64,000 bases of DNA from positions 62,001 through 126,000 of the forward strand of contig NZ_JAMXQU010000009.1 in assembly GCF_024054035.1 (NCBI RefSeq). The letters run 5' to 3'. The notes beneath the pieces are model-generated. The model searched no databases, was not told where the DNA came from, and saw nothing but the letters and a program-made list of their open reading frames with translations. This DNA is from Asaia lannensis NBRC 102526. GTDB taxonomy: Bacteria; Pseudomonadota; Alphaproteobacteria; Acetobacterales; Acetobacteraceae. Made by a program: the position numbers and the translations under genes. Shown here in pieces: positions 35,778-44,608 of the stretch (the first letter of the stretch is position 1; the number at the start of each line of letters is the position of its first letter).

Positions 35778-36475
35778 GCGACGAGACTCTTCACCAGACC
35801 CGAGAACAGCGGCACGCCATCTGTCGCACCAAGATCGGGATCGACCAGATTTTCAGGATGGGGCATCAGCCCGCAAACACGCTTGTTGGCACTCAGGACA
35901 CCGGCGATCGAGCGCTGGCTGCCATTGGGGTTGCTGACGCGGCTCGCCGCATCCAGCGTCCCGTGGGGGCAGACATAGCGGAACGCCACCCGGTCCTCTC
36001 CTTCGAGACGATCGAGTTCGGCTTCCGACGCCGTGTAATTGCCATCGCCATGTGCCAGAGGCGCACGGAACACGTCGCCCTTGGACCAGTCGCGGGTGAA
36101 GGCCGTGTCGCTGGTTTCGACGCGCAGGAAACCGTCCTGAGACAGAAAGCGCATACCTGCATTGCGCAGCAGCGCACCCGGGAGAAGCTGCGCTTCCGTC
36201 AGGATCTGAAAACCGTTGCAAACGCCCAGAACGTAGCCACCGCGCTCGGCGAAGGCGCGGACTTCGCGCAGGATAGGCGAATGTGCGCCCATCGCGCCGG
36301 AGCGCAGATAGTCACCGAAGCTGAAACCGCCCGGCAGGACGATCAGATCCAGTTCGGGCAGGCTTGTGTCACGATGCCAGAGCATGGTGGGGGCCTTGCC
36401 ACTGACGAGACGAAGCGCCTGCGCCATATCGCGCTCACGGTTGGTCCCCGGAAAAACGACAATACCCGCCTTCAT
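35774..36475 (-). CDS. purQ: phosphoribosylformylglycinamidine synthase subunit I (glutaminase)
   Basis: A 233-residue class I glutamine amidotransferase that gives ammonia to PurL. The nucleophile Cys is in [11 protein letters not shown], and the His-Glu pair in [24 protein letters not shown] is typical of PurQ. The ATG at 36475 ([10 protein letters not shown]) is used; the eight codons before it belong to the end of the neighbouring gene. It overlaps both neighbours by ATGA. Confidence 0.96.
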   Translation of the reverse strand: MKAGIVVFPGTNRERDMAQALRLVSGKAPTMLWHRDTSLPELDLIVLPGGFSFGDYLRSGAMGAHSPILREVRAFAERGGYVLGVCNGFQILTEAQLLPGALLRNAGMRFLSQDGFLRVETSDTAFTRDWSKGDVFRAPLAHGDGNYTASEAELDRLEGEDRVAFRYVCPHGTLDAASRVSNPNGSQRSIAGVLSANKRVCGLMPHPENLVDPDLGATDGVPLFSGLVKSLVA

Positions 36476-36873
36476 GGCTTTCCTCCCTGCCCCGAGCACG
36501 GATACGCATCATGCAGGGCGGCGAATACCGATTTACCGACAGGATATTTCAGCACATCCTGATGGCTCTTGAGCCATGAGATCACCTTGCCGCGCATGGC
36601 GTCGGTCGTCTCGGCATCGGGAACGCAAAAACCGACGACCGCAGCGCTGTCGCCGTTGCTCTTGGCATTGAGCGCGGACAGGGCACCTGAATCGGCCATA
36701 CCGGCAATATAGGCATCGCACACGGCCTTGCCCTGCGGCTTGGAGCAGATCGCGCCGAAGCGGCCCGCCTGCATGGAGGAGAGACGATGCTCGTCGGCCT
36801 GGGCCACACCGGCAAGGCCGCCTGCGGGCAGCGCAAGCGCGACTGCCGTCAGGAGAGCCAGCTTGCGGATCAT
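36472..36873 (-). CDS. secreted Rap1a/Tai-like protein embedded in the pur operon
   Basis: A 133-residue protein with a Sec signal peptide ([20 protein letters not shown], cut after AQA near 26). The mature part has four Cys and the pattern C...[15 protein letters not shown]...VGFCVPD followed by a helix-rich tail with [12 protein letters not shown]. This resembles the Rap1a/Tai type VI immunity-like family, whose members are often simply periplasmic proteins of unknown task. It overlaps purS and purQ by four bases each, so it is translated as part of the purine operon though exported. No purine role is known to me. Confidence 0.7.
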   Translation of the reverse strand: MIRKLALLTAVALALPAGGLAGVAQADEHRLSSMQAGRFGAICSKPQGKAVCDAYIAGMADSGALSALNAKSNGDSAAVVGFCVPDAETTDAMRGKVISWLKSHQDVLKYPVGKSVFAALHDAYPCSGQGGKP

Positions 36874-37112
36874 CCAACGACCTCGACAGCAAAGTCCTCG
36901 ATCACGAGATTGGCCAGCAGTTCACGCGCCATGGCCTCGCCCTGGGCAAGAGCCTTTTCGCGGTCGTCGGTCGCAACTTCGAGTTCCATGGTCTTGCCCA
37001 CGCGCACTTCGCCCACATTGGCAAAACCGAGCACCTCAAGGGCGTGACCGATGGCCTTGCCCTGGGGATCGAGCACGCCTTCCTTCAGCATGACATTGAC
37101 GCGAATTTTCAT
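36870..37112 (-). CDS. purS: phosphoribosylformylglycinamidine synthase subunit PurS
   Basis: An 80-residue protein starting [20 protein letters not shown], the standard opening of PurS, followed by [11 protein letters not shown]. It bridges PurQ and PurL in the three-part enzyme. The true start is 37112, overlapping the purC stop; a much longer in-frame reading would run backwards through purC. Confidence 0.95.
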   Translation of the reverse strand: MKIRVNVMLKEGVLDPQGKAIGHALEVLGFANVGEVRVGKTMELEVATDDREKALAQGEAMARELLANLVIEDFAVEVVG

Positions 37113-37873
37113 TGCATGACCTCCGGTCCTTTGAGATCGCCATTCCCTGCTTCGGGCAGAATGCCAAGACGGCGGGCGACTTCCTGATAGGCTTCTTCGA
37201 CACGCCCCATATCCCGGCGGAAACGGTCCTTGTCGAGCTTCTCGCTCGTCTTGGTATCCCACAGGCGGCAGTTGTCGGGTGAAATTTCGTCGGCGAGAAC
37301 GATGCGCATCTCGTCGTTTTCCCACAGACGGCCGAATTCCAGCTTGAAATCGACAAGCTGGATGCCGATGCCCTGGAACATGCCGGTGAGAAAATCGTTG
37401 GTGCGCAGCGCATAGGCATTGATCTCGTCGAGATCCTGGGCATTGGCCCATCCGAACGCTGTCACATGCTCTTCCGACACCATAGGGTCGTTGAGCGCAT
37501 CGTTCTTGTAGTAATATTCAAGGATCGAGCGCGGCAGACGTGTGCCTTCCGCCAGACCGAGCCGCTTGGCAATGGAGCCCGCAGCCACGTTGCGCACGAC
37601 CACTTCGAGCGGAATGATCTCGACTTCGCGTATCAGCTGCTCGCGCATGTTGAGGCGACGGACGAAATGCGTCGGGATACCGATTTCATGCAGGCGCAGC
37701 ATGAGGTGTTCGCTGATACGGTTGTTCAGCACGCCCTTGCCGGTAATGATGCCCTTTTTCACGCCGTTGCCGGCGGAGGCGTCATCCTTGAAATACTGGA
37801 CGAGCGTCCCGGGCTCGGGCCCCTCGAACAGGATCTTGGCTTTTCCTTCATAGAGCTGACGACGGCGTGCCAT
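37109..37873 (-). CDS. purC: SAICAR synthetase
   Basis: A 254-residue enzyme (phosphoribosylaminoimidazole-succinocarboxamide synthase). Motifs: [12 protein letters not shown] near residue 7, [13 protein letters not shown] near 94, and [12 protein letters not shown] plus [14 protein letters not shown] (SAICAR signatures) near 175-205. First gene of the purC-purS-x-purQ-purL-bolA-grxD string. A 96-base gap separates it from the MFS gene upstream. Confidence 0.97.
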   Translation of the reverse strand: MARRRQLYEGKAKILFEGPEPGTLVQYFKDDASAGNGVKKGIITGKGVLNNRISEHLMLRLHEIGIPTHFVRRLNMREQLIREVEIIPLEVVVRNVAAGSIAKRLGLAEGTRLPRSILEYYYKNDALNDPMVSEEHVTAFGWANAQDLDEINAYALRTNDFLTGMFQGIGIQLVDFKLEFGRLWENDEMRIVLADEISPDNCRLWDTKTSEKLDKDRFRRDMGRVEEAYQEVARRLGILPEAGNGDLKGPEVMQ

Positions 37874-37969
37874 GACGATCTTTCAAAAACGGTGAACGGC
37901 GTTGTCCCGCATATAGCAGCGGAGCAACGCCGTTCATACCCATGATCGCCCCAAGCCGCAGCGCTAAAA

Positions 37970-39358
37970 TTACTTCGCTTCAGCAGCTCTTTCGCGCTGG
38001 ATCGGAGCGAATGTCCCATCACGCAGTGAGGCTTCGAGCTGTTCGAGCGAACGACCGCGCGTCTCGGGCACGTAACGCAGCACAAAGAAGAAGGCGAGCG
38101 CGTTCACGGCAGCGAACAGCCAGAACGTTCCGCCGGCTCCGAGCGCTTTCACCATGCTCAGCGTGGTGAGCGAGATGATCAGATCCGCACCCCAGTGGCT
38201 GGCAGCAACAAGGCTCATGCCCGTGCCGCGACAGGAAAGCGGGAAGACTTCTGCGCCGACCAGCCAGACGGCGACGGAAAGACTGCCTACGTTGAACACG
38301 ACGTAACCAACGACCGCAGCAGCCGTGACGAAGGCGCCCCAGCCATGGGTCTGACCCGTGAAGAACATGAAACCGAGCAGAATGAGCGAGACCACGGCAC
38401 CGGGGAGCATACGCAGCATCAGGGTGCGTCGGCCCCAGGCATCGACCGCCCAGCCGCCAAATGCCACCGTACCGACCATCGACACACCGACTGCCACAGA
38501 GGTCAGCAGCGCGGATGACTGTCCGAAACCTGCATCGGCGAAAATCGTCGGCGCATAATACATCACGGCATTGATACCGGTGAGCTGGCAAAGAAGCGCA
38601 ATACCGACAGCGGCGATGGTTGCGGGGCGAACCCAGGGCTTGAACACTTCGGAAAGCGGTGCCTTCTCGTCATGCTGGTCCTGGATATCCTGCAGTTCGC
38701 GATCGGCTGCGGCATCGGAATGACGGACGCTGCGCAGTACTTCACGTGCCTGCTCGAACTCGCCCTGCATTGCCAGCCAGCGGGGGCTGTTCGGCAGAAA
38801 CAGCATGCCGATGAACAGAACAACCGCGGGAATGACGCCCAGACCGAACATCAGACGCCAGGAGTAATCCTGCAGCAGATAACCGGTGACGAACGATATC
38901 AGCTGGCCGAATGCAATAGCGAACTGGAAGGCCACAACCAGAGAACCACGACGCTCGGGCGGTGCGATTTCGGCAATATAGATCGGCACGATCTGCGAGG
39001 AGGCACCGATTGCCAGACCCAGAATCAGACGGGCAAAAGTCAGCACAGAAACGGAGTGAGCGAAGGTCACAATCACGGTGCCGATCAGGAACAGCGTGGC
39101 CGCTGCAATGATCGTACGGCGCCGTCCGAGTCTGTCGGACAGTGGAGCGGCGGAAATGCAACCGATAAGCGCGCCGAGAATAACCGCCGAAGTGACGATC
39201 TCGGCGCTTTCCGTTGTCAGCTGGAACTGAGGCGTAAGCTGCAGCAAGGCCGCCGAGATGATGCCGGTATCATAGCCGAAAAGAAGGCCGCCCGTGGCGG
39301 CGATCACGGCTATGAAGTTGGTGAGTCTGTGCCCTCTCGGGCGTGGTGTGGAAGCCAT
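37970..39358 (-). CDS. sugar porter family MFS transporter
   Basis: A 462-residue protein with 12 membrane helices and the sugar-porter signatures: LFGYDTGIISAALL in helix 1, DRLGRRRTIIAAA between helices 2 and 3, PIYIAEIAPPERRGSLV, QLTGINAVMYYAPTIF in helix 7 and VPETRGRSLEQLE at the end. It resembles GalP/XylE proton-sugar symporters; the exact sugar is unknown. Such transporters are numerous in acetic acid bacteria. It lies between purB and purC with gaps of about 100 bases on each side and is probably transcribed on its own. Confidence 0.9.
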   Translation of the reverse strand: MASTPRPRGHRLTNFIAVIAATGGLLFGYDTGIISAALLQLTPQFQLTTESAEIVTSAVILGALIGCISAAPLSDRLGRRRTIIAAATLFLIGTVIVTFAHSVSVLTFARLILGLAIGASSQIVPIYIAEIAPPERRGSLVVAFQFAIAFGQLISFVTGYLLQDYSWRLMFGLGVIPAVVLFIGMLFLPNSPRWLAMQGEFEQAREVLRSVRHSDAAADRELQDIQDQHDEKAPLSEVFKPWVRPATIAAVGIALLCQLTGINAVMYYAPTIFADAGFGQSSALLTSVAVGVSMVGTVAFGGWAVDAWGRRTLMLRMLPGAVVSLILLGFMFFTGQTHGWGAFVTAAAVVGYVVFNVGSLSVAVWLVGAEVFPLSCRGTGMSLVAASHWGADLIISLTTLSMVKALGAGGTFWLFAAVNALAFFFVLRYVPETRGRSLEQLEASLRDGTFAPIQRERAAEAK

Positions 39359-39456
39359 TGTAGAGCTTTCGTCCTGATCCAGATGAACGTGCTTGAGATT
39401 ACAAACACGTCATTTCCACATCAAGCTACCACAAGGTCAACACACAATGTGGGAAG

Positions 39457-40788
39457 TTAACCAAAAATCCTGTCATAAATCCGGTCAACGGCAACAAGAT
39501 GTCGTGTGCTGTCCATGGCTTCATCCAGTACCTTGGCGTCGACACGACCGGCGACTTCCGGATCGTTGTCCAGATTTTCGCGGAAGCTGCGCCCATCGGG
39601 CTCGCCCAGCTTGGTCCATGTCTCCATCGCGTTACGCTGCACGATACGGTAGGCGTCCTCACGCGAGATGCCCGAACGGGCCAGCGCCAGAAGAACCTCA
39701 CCCGAATGCACGACACCGCCCAGCGATTCGAGATTGGCCATCATGCGCTCCGGATAGACGACAAGCTTGTCCATCATCCCGGCCAGACGCATCAGGGCAA
39801 AATCGAGACCAACGGTCGCATCGGGGCCGATGTTACGTTCGACGGAAGAATGGCTGATATCGCGCTCATGCCACAACGCCACATTCTCAAGAGCGGGAAT
39901 GACATGCGAACGGATCAGACGTGCAAGCCCGGTCAGGTTTTCCGACAGGACCGGATTGCGCTTATGGGGCATGGCCGAGCTGCCCTTCTGGCCCGGATGG
40001 AAGAACTCTTCCGCCTCGCGTACTTCGGAGCGCTGGAGATGACGCACTTCCACAGCCAGACGCTCGATGCCGCTCGCGATCACGGCAAGCGCGCAGAAAA
40101 ACGCTGCATGGCGGTCACGGGGTATGACCTGCGTGGAAACATCTTCCGCTGCGAGCCCCAGACGTGCCGCAACGAATTCCTCAACGCGCGGGTCGATATG
40201 GGCATAGGTGCCGACAGCGCCGGAAATGGCGCAGATGGCGATTTCCTTGCGTGCCACAAGCAGACGTTCGCGGTTGCGTGCAAACTCGGCATAATGACCG
40301 GCAATTTTCAGGCCGAAGCTGGTCGGTTCGGCATGGATGGCATGCGAGCGACCGATCGTAACCGTGTTCTTGTGAGCAAAGGCCTGCTTCTTGAGCGCTG
40401 CCAGCACGGCATCGAGGTCTTCCAGCAGCAGATCGGTCGCCTGAACCAGCTGCACCGAGAAACACGTATCCAGCACGTCCGAAGATGTCATGCCCAGATG
40501 CACGAAGCGGCTCTCGGGCCCGATCTTCTCGGCCAGCCAGGTCAGAAAGGCGATGACGTCATGACGTGTAACCGCTTCGATCTCGTCGATACGGGCGAGG
40601 TCGGCATCCGAAAATGCCGCCATGGCAGCATCGCCGCGCTCGCGAATGATCTTTGCCGCCTCCTTGGGCATATCGCCGAGTTCGGCCATCGCCTCGCAGG
40701 CAAGGGCCTCGATCTCGAACCAGATCCGATAGCGGTTGGTGGGGGACCAGATGGCGGTCATTTCGGGGCGGCTATAGCGAGGCACCAT
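39457..40788 (-). CDS. purB: adenylosuccinate lyase
   Basis: A 443-residue member of the fumarase/aspartase superfamily, acting twice in purine synthesis (on SAICAR and adenylosuccinate). MVPRYSRPEMTAIW opens the short bacterial type. GMTSSDVLDTC, IGRSHAIHAEPTSFG and the signature KGSSAMPHKRNPVLSENLTG are all present. The start fits the standard family start. Confidence 0.97.
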   Translation of the reverse strand: MVPRYSRPEMTAIWSPTNRYRIWFEIEALACEAMAELGDMPKEAAKIIRERGDAAMAAFSDADLARIDEIEAVTRHDVIAFLTWLAEKIGPESRFVHLGMTSSDVLDTCFSVQLVQATDLLLEDLDAVLAALKKQAFAHKNTVTIGRSHAIHAEPTSFGLKIAGHYAEFARNRERLLVARKEIAICAISGAVGTYAHIDPRVEEFVAARLGLAAEDVSTQVIPRDRHAAFFCALAVIASGIERLAVEVRHLQRSEVREAEEFFHPGQKGSSAMPHKRNPVLSENLTGLARLIRSHVIPALENVALWHERDISHSSVERNIGPDATVGLDFALMRLAGMMDKLVVYPERMMANLESLGGVVHSGEVLLALARSGISREDAYRIVQRNAMETWTKLGEPDGRSFRENLDNDPEVAGRVDAKVLDEAMDSTRHLVAVDRIYDRIFG

Positions 40789-40995
40789 GTCGGTCGGGCT
40801 CCTTGGCAGTCGGGGACGCTTGATGCGCCCCTCTTACCCCAACTTGGCGACCTCGAACACCATGCTTGTCATCTGCGCTGCACCGCCCCCCAACCATTGA
40901 CGTAAACGGGCGACAAGATCGCGCCGCATCCTTGCGAATTGCACAGGTGCAGACAGTTCACTAACTTCCATGCAAGCAACCCCATGGAGGAAAAT

Positions 40996-41592
40996 GTGAC
41001 GCCTGATCTTACCTGGCATGCCCTGATCGCGCTCGCCCAGGTCGTCATGATCGACATCACCCTGGCTGGCGATAATGCCGTGGTCATTGGCATGGTCGTG
41101 CGCGGGCTGCCCGCTGCGCAGCGACGCAAGGCAATCGTCGTCGGTGTGGCCAGCGCCGCGCTCATGCGCATCGTGCTCGCTCTTGTGGCCTCAAAGCTTC
41201 TGGCAGTGATCGGCCTCACCCTTGCAGGCGGGCTTCTGCTGCTCTGGGTATGCTGGAAGATGTATCAGGAGATGCGCCACCCCGAAGCGGTGGAAGGCAC
41301 GACGCATCACGGCACGCTCGGTCAGGCCATTTTCCGCATCATCCTGGCCGATCTCTCCATGAGTCTCGATAACGTGCTCGCCGTTGCCGGTGCATCGCTC
41401 GGGCATCCTTACGTGCTTGTGACTGGCCTCGCTTTTTCGGTCGTGCTCATGGGCGTTGCTGCCACGCTCGTTGCAAAACTGCTCGAGCGTTATCGCTGGA
41501 TCGCCTGGCTGGGGCTTGCCATCGTCGCTTTCGTCGCCTGCGAGCTGATCTACAAGGGAAGTATCGAGGTGGTGCATCATGTCGCGGGTTAA
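40996..41592 (+). CDS. TerC family integral membrane protein (YjbE-like)
   Basis: A 198-residue membrane protein with about seven helices. LAGDNAVVIGMVVRGLP and LADLSMSLDNVLAVAGASLG carry the two Asp-Asn pairs of the TerC family, members of which export manganese or calcium in some bacteria. The GTG start at 40996 is preferred because GGAGG lies five bases upstream; the ATG of that site (40984) would be the alternative. No yybP-ykoY (Mn) riboswitch consensus is visible upstream. It overlaps the transglycosylase gene by 14 bases. Confidence 0.85.
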   Translation: MTPDLTWHALIALAQVVMIDITLAGDNAVVIGMVVRGLPAAQRRKAIVVGVASAALMRIVLALVASKLLAVIGLTLAGGLLLLWVCWKMYQEMRHPEAVEGTTHHGTLGQAIFRIILADLSMSLDNVLAVAGASLGHPYVLVTGLAFSVVLMGVAATLVAKLLERYRWIAWLGLAIVAFVACELIYKGSIEVVHHVAG

Positions 41593-43549
41593 GTCTTTTC
41601 TTCTCGCCGGATCCTTTCTCTTTCTGGGGGGATGCAGCTCACACGCTCAGGAGCCTGAGCCCTCATCCCCACAACCTGATTCGCTGTCGCAGGGAGACGT
41701 TTCTTCCGATGCGCTGAACGAAGGACAGATCAGGGCGCTGACACAGAATTCGCAGGGGAGCGATGTCGCTTCCCGTCTGGATATGTGGCTTTCCCTGGTT
41801 CAGGCCAGCACGCCGCCATCGGCGCGCGCCTATGCCGATTTTCTGGACATGACACCGGCCTGGCCTGAGCGCGCTGCCATGCTCGCACGCTACCAGCAGG
41901 CACTCGCGACGCGCACGAGCGACGCCGAACTGCCGCAGCTTTGCCCGCGCGAACCGCTGACCGGCGTTCAGGCTTTCATACGCTGCGCCACCCTTCTTCC
42001 CGACGCGGCCAGTCAGGCCAGACGGATATGGCGCAACGGTGCCGATCGTGAGACGGACGAGAGTCTCATCCTCGCGCAGTACAGCGCTGCACTGACACCG
42101 GACGATCACTGGGCGCGGTTCCAGCGCCAGATCCGCACCCTTCAGTTTACTGCAGCGGGCAGACAGATTGCGCTTCTTCCACCATCAAAACAGGCCGGAG
42201 CGCGTGCCCTTGTCGCGCTGCTATCGAACGCGGCCGATGCCGAGGTCCAGTTCGTTTCCCTGCCTGCTGCTGTGCAGGCCGAACCGCAGATCATGATCGC
42301 GCGGCTCAGGCAGATGCGCAGGGCATCCGATCTGGCCGGTGCCTACGCTCTCTGGCAATCGGGTGGCTTCGCCGCGCAGAAAGCTGCGCCTTCGAGCGAC
42401 TGGACAACCGAACGTCTGGGTCTGGCACGGGCGTTTCTCATGCAGGGTTCGGTTCCGCAGGCCCGTGTGCTTGCGGACGACACGACACTCGGAACGAATG
42501 CGACAGCGGGGCTTGAAGCCCGCTTTCTACGCGGCTGGCTCGATCTGCGCTTTCTCAGAAATCCTGCTCTGGCAAGAGAGGCCTTTGCCCCTCTTGCCCG
42601 CCAGACAAGCCTGATTACCAGAAGTCGCGGGGCTTACTGGCTGGGCCGTGCCTATGAGGCAGAAGGCAACCGGGCGCAGGCGCAGGCTGCCTGGCGTCAG
42701 GCGGCAAGCATGCCGACGACCTATTACGGCCAGCTTGCCCTGGCTGCCATCGCCGGACAGGACAATACGCTCCTGCCGAACGGCAGCGACGTGCCTGGCC
42801 TTTCTCAGGCGCTTGCTCGCCTGCCTGTCCTGCAGAGCGGTGCCATCTCACGCGCCGATCTGATCGAGGCAGCGCGTCTGTTGCATGAGCGTGGCGATGA
42901 CGATCATGCACGCGAATTCCTGATGCTTGGCTATACCCAGGTTCAGGACGCCCCCGGACAAGCGGCTCTGGCGCGTTTTGCGCTTTCGATCGGCTCGCTC
43001 GAACCGGCCGTTTTTGCGGCGCGTCGTACAGGTCGCCTCGGCACGGCACTTTATCCCGAGGGCTGGCCTGTCCTCGATGCGGCTCAGGCTGAAGGAGACG
43101 CCCTGCCCCGCGGCCTTGCTCTGGGCGTTGCACGTCAGGAAAGCAGTTTCGATGCCCATGTGAGCAGCCCTGCGAAAGCCATCGGGCTGATGCAGCTACA
43201 GTCGGGCACGGCAAAAGACGTTGCCCGTCGTGCAGGGCTGAGCGGACTGGACACAAGTATCGCAGGCCTGCGTGATCCGGCCACCAATCTCACACTTGGC
43301 CGCACCTATCTCTCCCAGCTTTTGGCACGGTTCGACAATGTCGTACCGCTGGTCCTGTCAGCCTATAATGCCGGGCCTCATCGCACGGACCAGTGGCTTG
43401 CGAGCCTGCCCCTGCCTCAGCCCCTCACCCAGGAAGGGATGATCGACTGGATAGAGAGCCTGCCTTATGAAGAAACGCGCTCCTATATTCAGCGTGTAGA
43501 AGAAAACATGGCCCTTTATCGTGTTCTGGAGACTAACCAGCATGGCTGA
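41579..43549 (+). CDS. soluble lytic murein transglycosylase (Slt70-like) lipoprotein
   Basis: A 656-residue protein with a lipoprotein signal (LLAGSFLFLGGCSS, Cys near residue 19), a long superhelical TPR-like middle (about 60-500; AYWLGRAYEAEGNRAQAQAAW), and a C-terminal SLT domain: LGVARQESSFDAHVSSPAKA with the catalytic Glu, IGLMQLQSGTAKDVARR, and VLSAYNAGPHR. It cleaves peptidoglycan to 1,6-anhydro products in the periplasm. Overlaps terC by 14 and cinA by 8 bases. Confidence 0.92.
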   Translation: MSRVKSFLLAGSFLFLGGCSSHAQEPEPSSPQPDSLSQGDVSSDALNEGQIRALTQNSQGSDVASRLDMWLSLVQASTPPSARAYADFLDMTPAWPERAAMLARYQQALATRTSDAELPQLCPREPLTGVQAFIRCATLLPDAASQARRIWRNGADRETDESLILAQYSAALTPDDHWARFQRQIRTLQFTAAGRQIALLPPSKQAGARALVALLSNAADAEVQFVSLPAAVQAEPQIMIARLRQMRRASDLAGAYALWQSGGFAAQKAAPSSDWTTERLGLARAFLMQGSVPQARVLADDTTLGTNATAGLEARFLRGWLDLRFLRNPALAREAFAPLARQTSLITRSRGAYWLGRAYEAEGNRAQAQAAWRQAASMPTTYYGQLALAAIAGQDNTLLPNGSDVPGLSQALARLPVLQSGAISRADLIEAARLLHERGDDDHAREFLMLGYTQVQDAPGQAALARFALSIGSLEPAVFAARRTGRLGTALYPEGWPVLDAAQAEGDALPRGLALGVARQESSFDAHVSSPAKAIGLMQLQSGTAKDVARRAGLSGLDTSIAGLRDPATNLTLGRTYLSQLLARFDNVVPLVLSAYNAGPHRTDQWLASLPLPQPLTQEGMIDWIESLPYEETRSYIQRVEENMALYRVLETNQHG

Positions 43550-44045
43550 AACAGCTTTCACGCCGTCCGCACTGTCGGACAAGGCGACCCGCGTTCTCGA
43601 TTTTCTGCGCCAGCGTAACGCGCGACTGGTAACGGCTGAGAGCTGCACGGGCGGACTCATAGCCGCCACTCTGACCGCCATTGCAGGGTCGTCAAATGCC
43701 ATCGAGGGCGGCCTCGTGACCTACTCCAACGCAATGAAAATGAGCGTGCTCGACGTCGCGACACGCACTCTTGAAGATCATGGGGCCGTGAGCGAGGCCG
43801 TTGCCACCGAGATGGCGATGGGCGCGCTCGACTGCGCCGAAAACGCGTCCATCTCTGTTGCTGTCACGGGCATTGCCGGGCCGGATGGTGGAACGCCCGA
43901 CAAGCCTGTTGGCACAGTCTGCCTGTGCATCATGGAGGGCGCGAAAAATCCGATCCTCGAGACCGCCCATTTCTCCGGCGATCGCGAGGCAATACGTCTG
44001 GCAACGGTCTCACGCGCCTTCGACCTGATCCTCACACGTCTCTGA
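43542..44045 (+). CDS. pncC: CinA C-terminal / nicotinamide-nucleotide amidohydrolase PncC
   Basis: A 167-residue stand-alone CinA C-terminal domain: LVTAESCTGGLIAATLTAI with the Ser-Cys active region, GGLVTYSNAMK, and VAVTGIAGPDGGTPDKPVGT. It turns NMN to nicotinate mononucleotide in pyridine nucleotide recycling. ATG 43542 overlaps the slt end. A perfect palindrome follows its stop. Confidence 0.9.
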   Translation: MAETAFTPSALSDKATRVLDFLRQRNARLVTAESCTGGLIAATLTAIAGSSNAIEGGLVTYSNAMKMSVLDVATRTLEDHGAVSEAVATEMAMGALDCAENASISVAVTGIAGPDGGTPDKPVGTVCLCIMEGAKNPILETAHFSGDREAIRLATVSRAFDLILTRL

Positions 44046-44069
44046 CAATACGAACAGCCCAGTGATTTT

Positions 44070-44087
44070 CCCGCCTGCGCAGGCGGG
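44070..44087. repeat. 18-bp perfect palindrome after pncC
   Basis: CCCGCCTGCGCAGGCGGG, 25 bases after the pncC stop. TTTT precedes rather than follows it, so it would act as a terminator only weakly on the plus strand. Confidence 0.55.
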
Positions 44088-44538
44088 ATGACTATGCACG
44101 CGTAAGAACCCGACGCCGGCTCTCGAGAGCCTGCCCCGCTCGCGTCGACAAAAAGTCCGGATCGGACATTCATGCGACGGGGTAAAGGGAAATCACGAAC
44201 GACAAGGCGATACCAACGACCTCGTTCAGGTGGCACACGCGGACCAATTACTGTCCAACTCTGATCCCTCAGATCGCCTCGTATCATAGTTCCTCCATCG
44301 CAACGTCTGCATTGAAGTGAATAATGGATCAGGACTCAGGCCGATCGTGCAGGCATTTTGCCAACGCTTTCTCGCCGGCACGCAACGCCATTCTGCTTGT
44401 CGCTCGCGAAGTATGTTCCTAGCGCACGCCTCTCTCATAGCTCTCACGGCTCTCACGGCGCAGTGGATGTAACAGAATTTGTGCTCGATCCAACATCATC
44501 ATTCGCATAGTCGCCCCGTGCGGCAATGTGTCCGAAAT

Positions 44539-44569
44539 TTGACAGAACGCGCCTTGGGTATCCGCTAGC
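44539..44569 (+). promoter_or_regulatory. putative promoter of the Hint-domain gene
   Basis: TTGACA (44539-44544) and GCTAGC (44564-44569) with 19 bases between; CGCTAG gives an 18-base spacer. About 40 bases upstream of the start codon. The -35 box is perfect, the -10 weak. Confidence 0.4.
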
Positions 44570-44608
44570 GTGAAGGGAAATACCGGTCAGATTGAGAAGT
44601 GTTGATAA

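Larger units (their letters stand above)
44046..44608. other. 563-base gap without a supported gene
   Basis: Between pncC and the Hint-domain gene. It holds a palindrome at 44070-44087, a CTCTCACGG tandem repeat near 44448, and a probable promoter at 44539-44569. The small frames in it have unlikely composition (many Cys, Trp and Arg). It becomes AT-richer towards the Hint gene. Confidence 0.6.

Noticed and set aside
40834-40971. Minus-strand 45-codon frame between purB and terC
   Set aside because: It reads fairly protein-like, but has no ribosome site of note, no family likeness and overlaps the terC promoter region; too little support.
40850-40995. Possible yybP-ykoY (manganese) riboswitch before the TerC gene
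   Set aside because: TerC genes often have one, but the conserved GGGGAGUA and related elements are not visible here.
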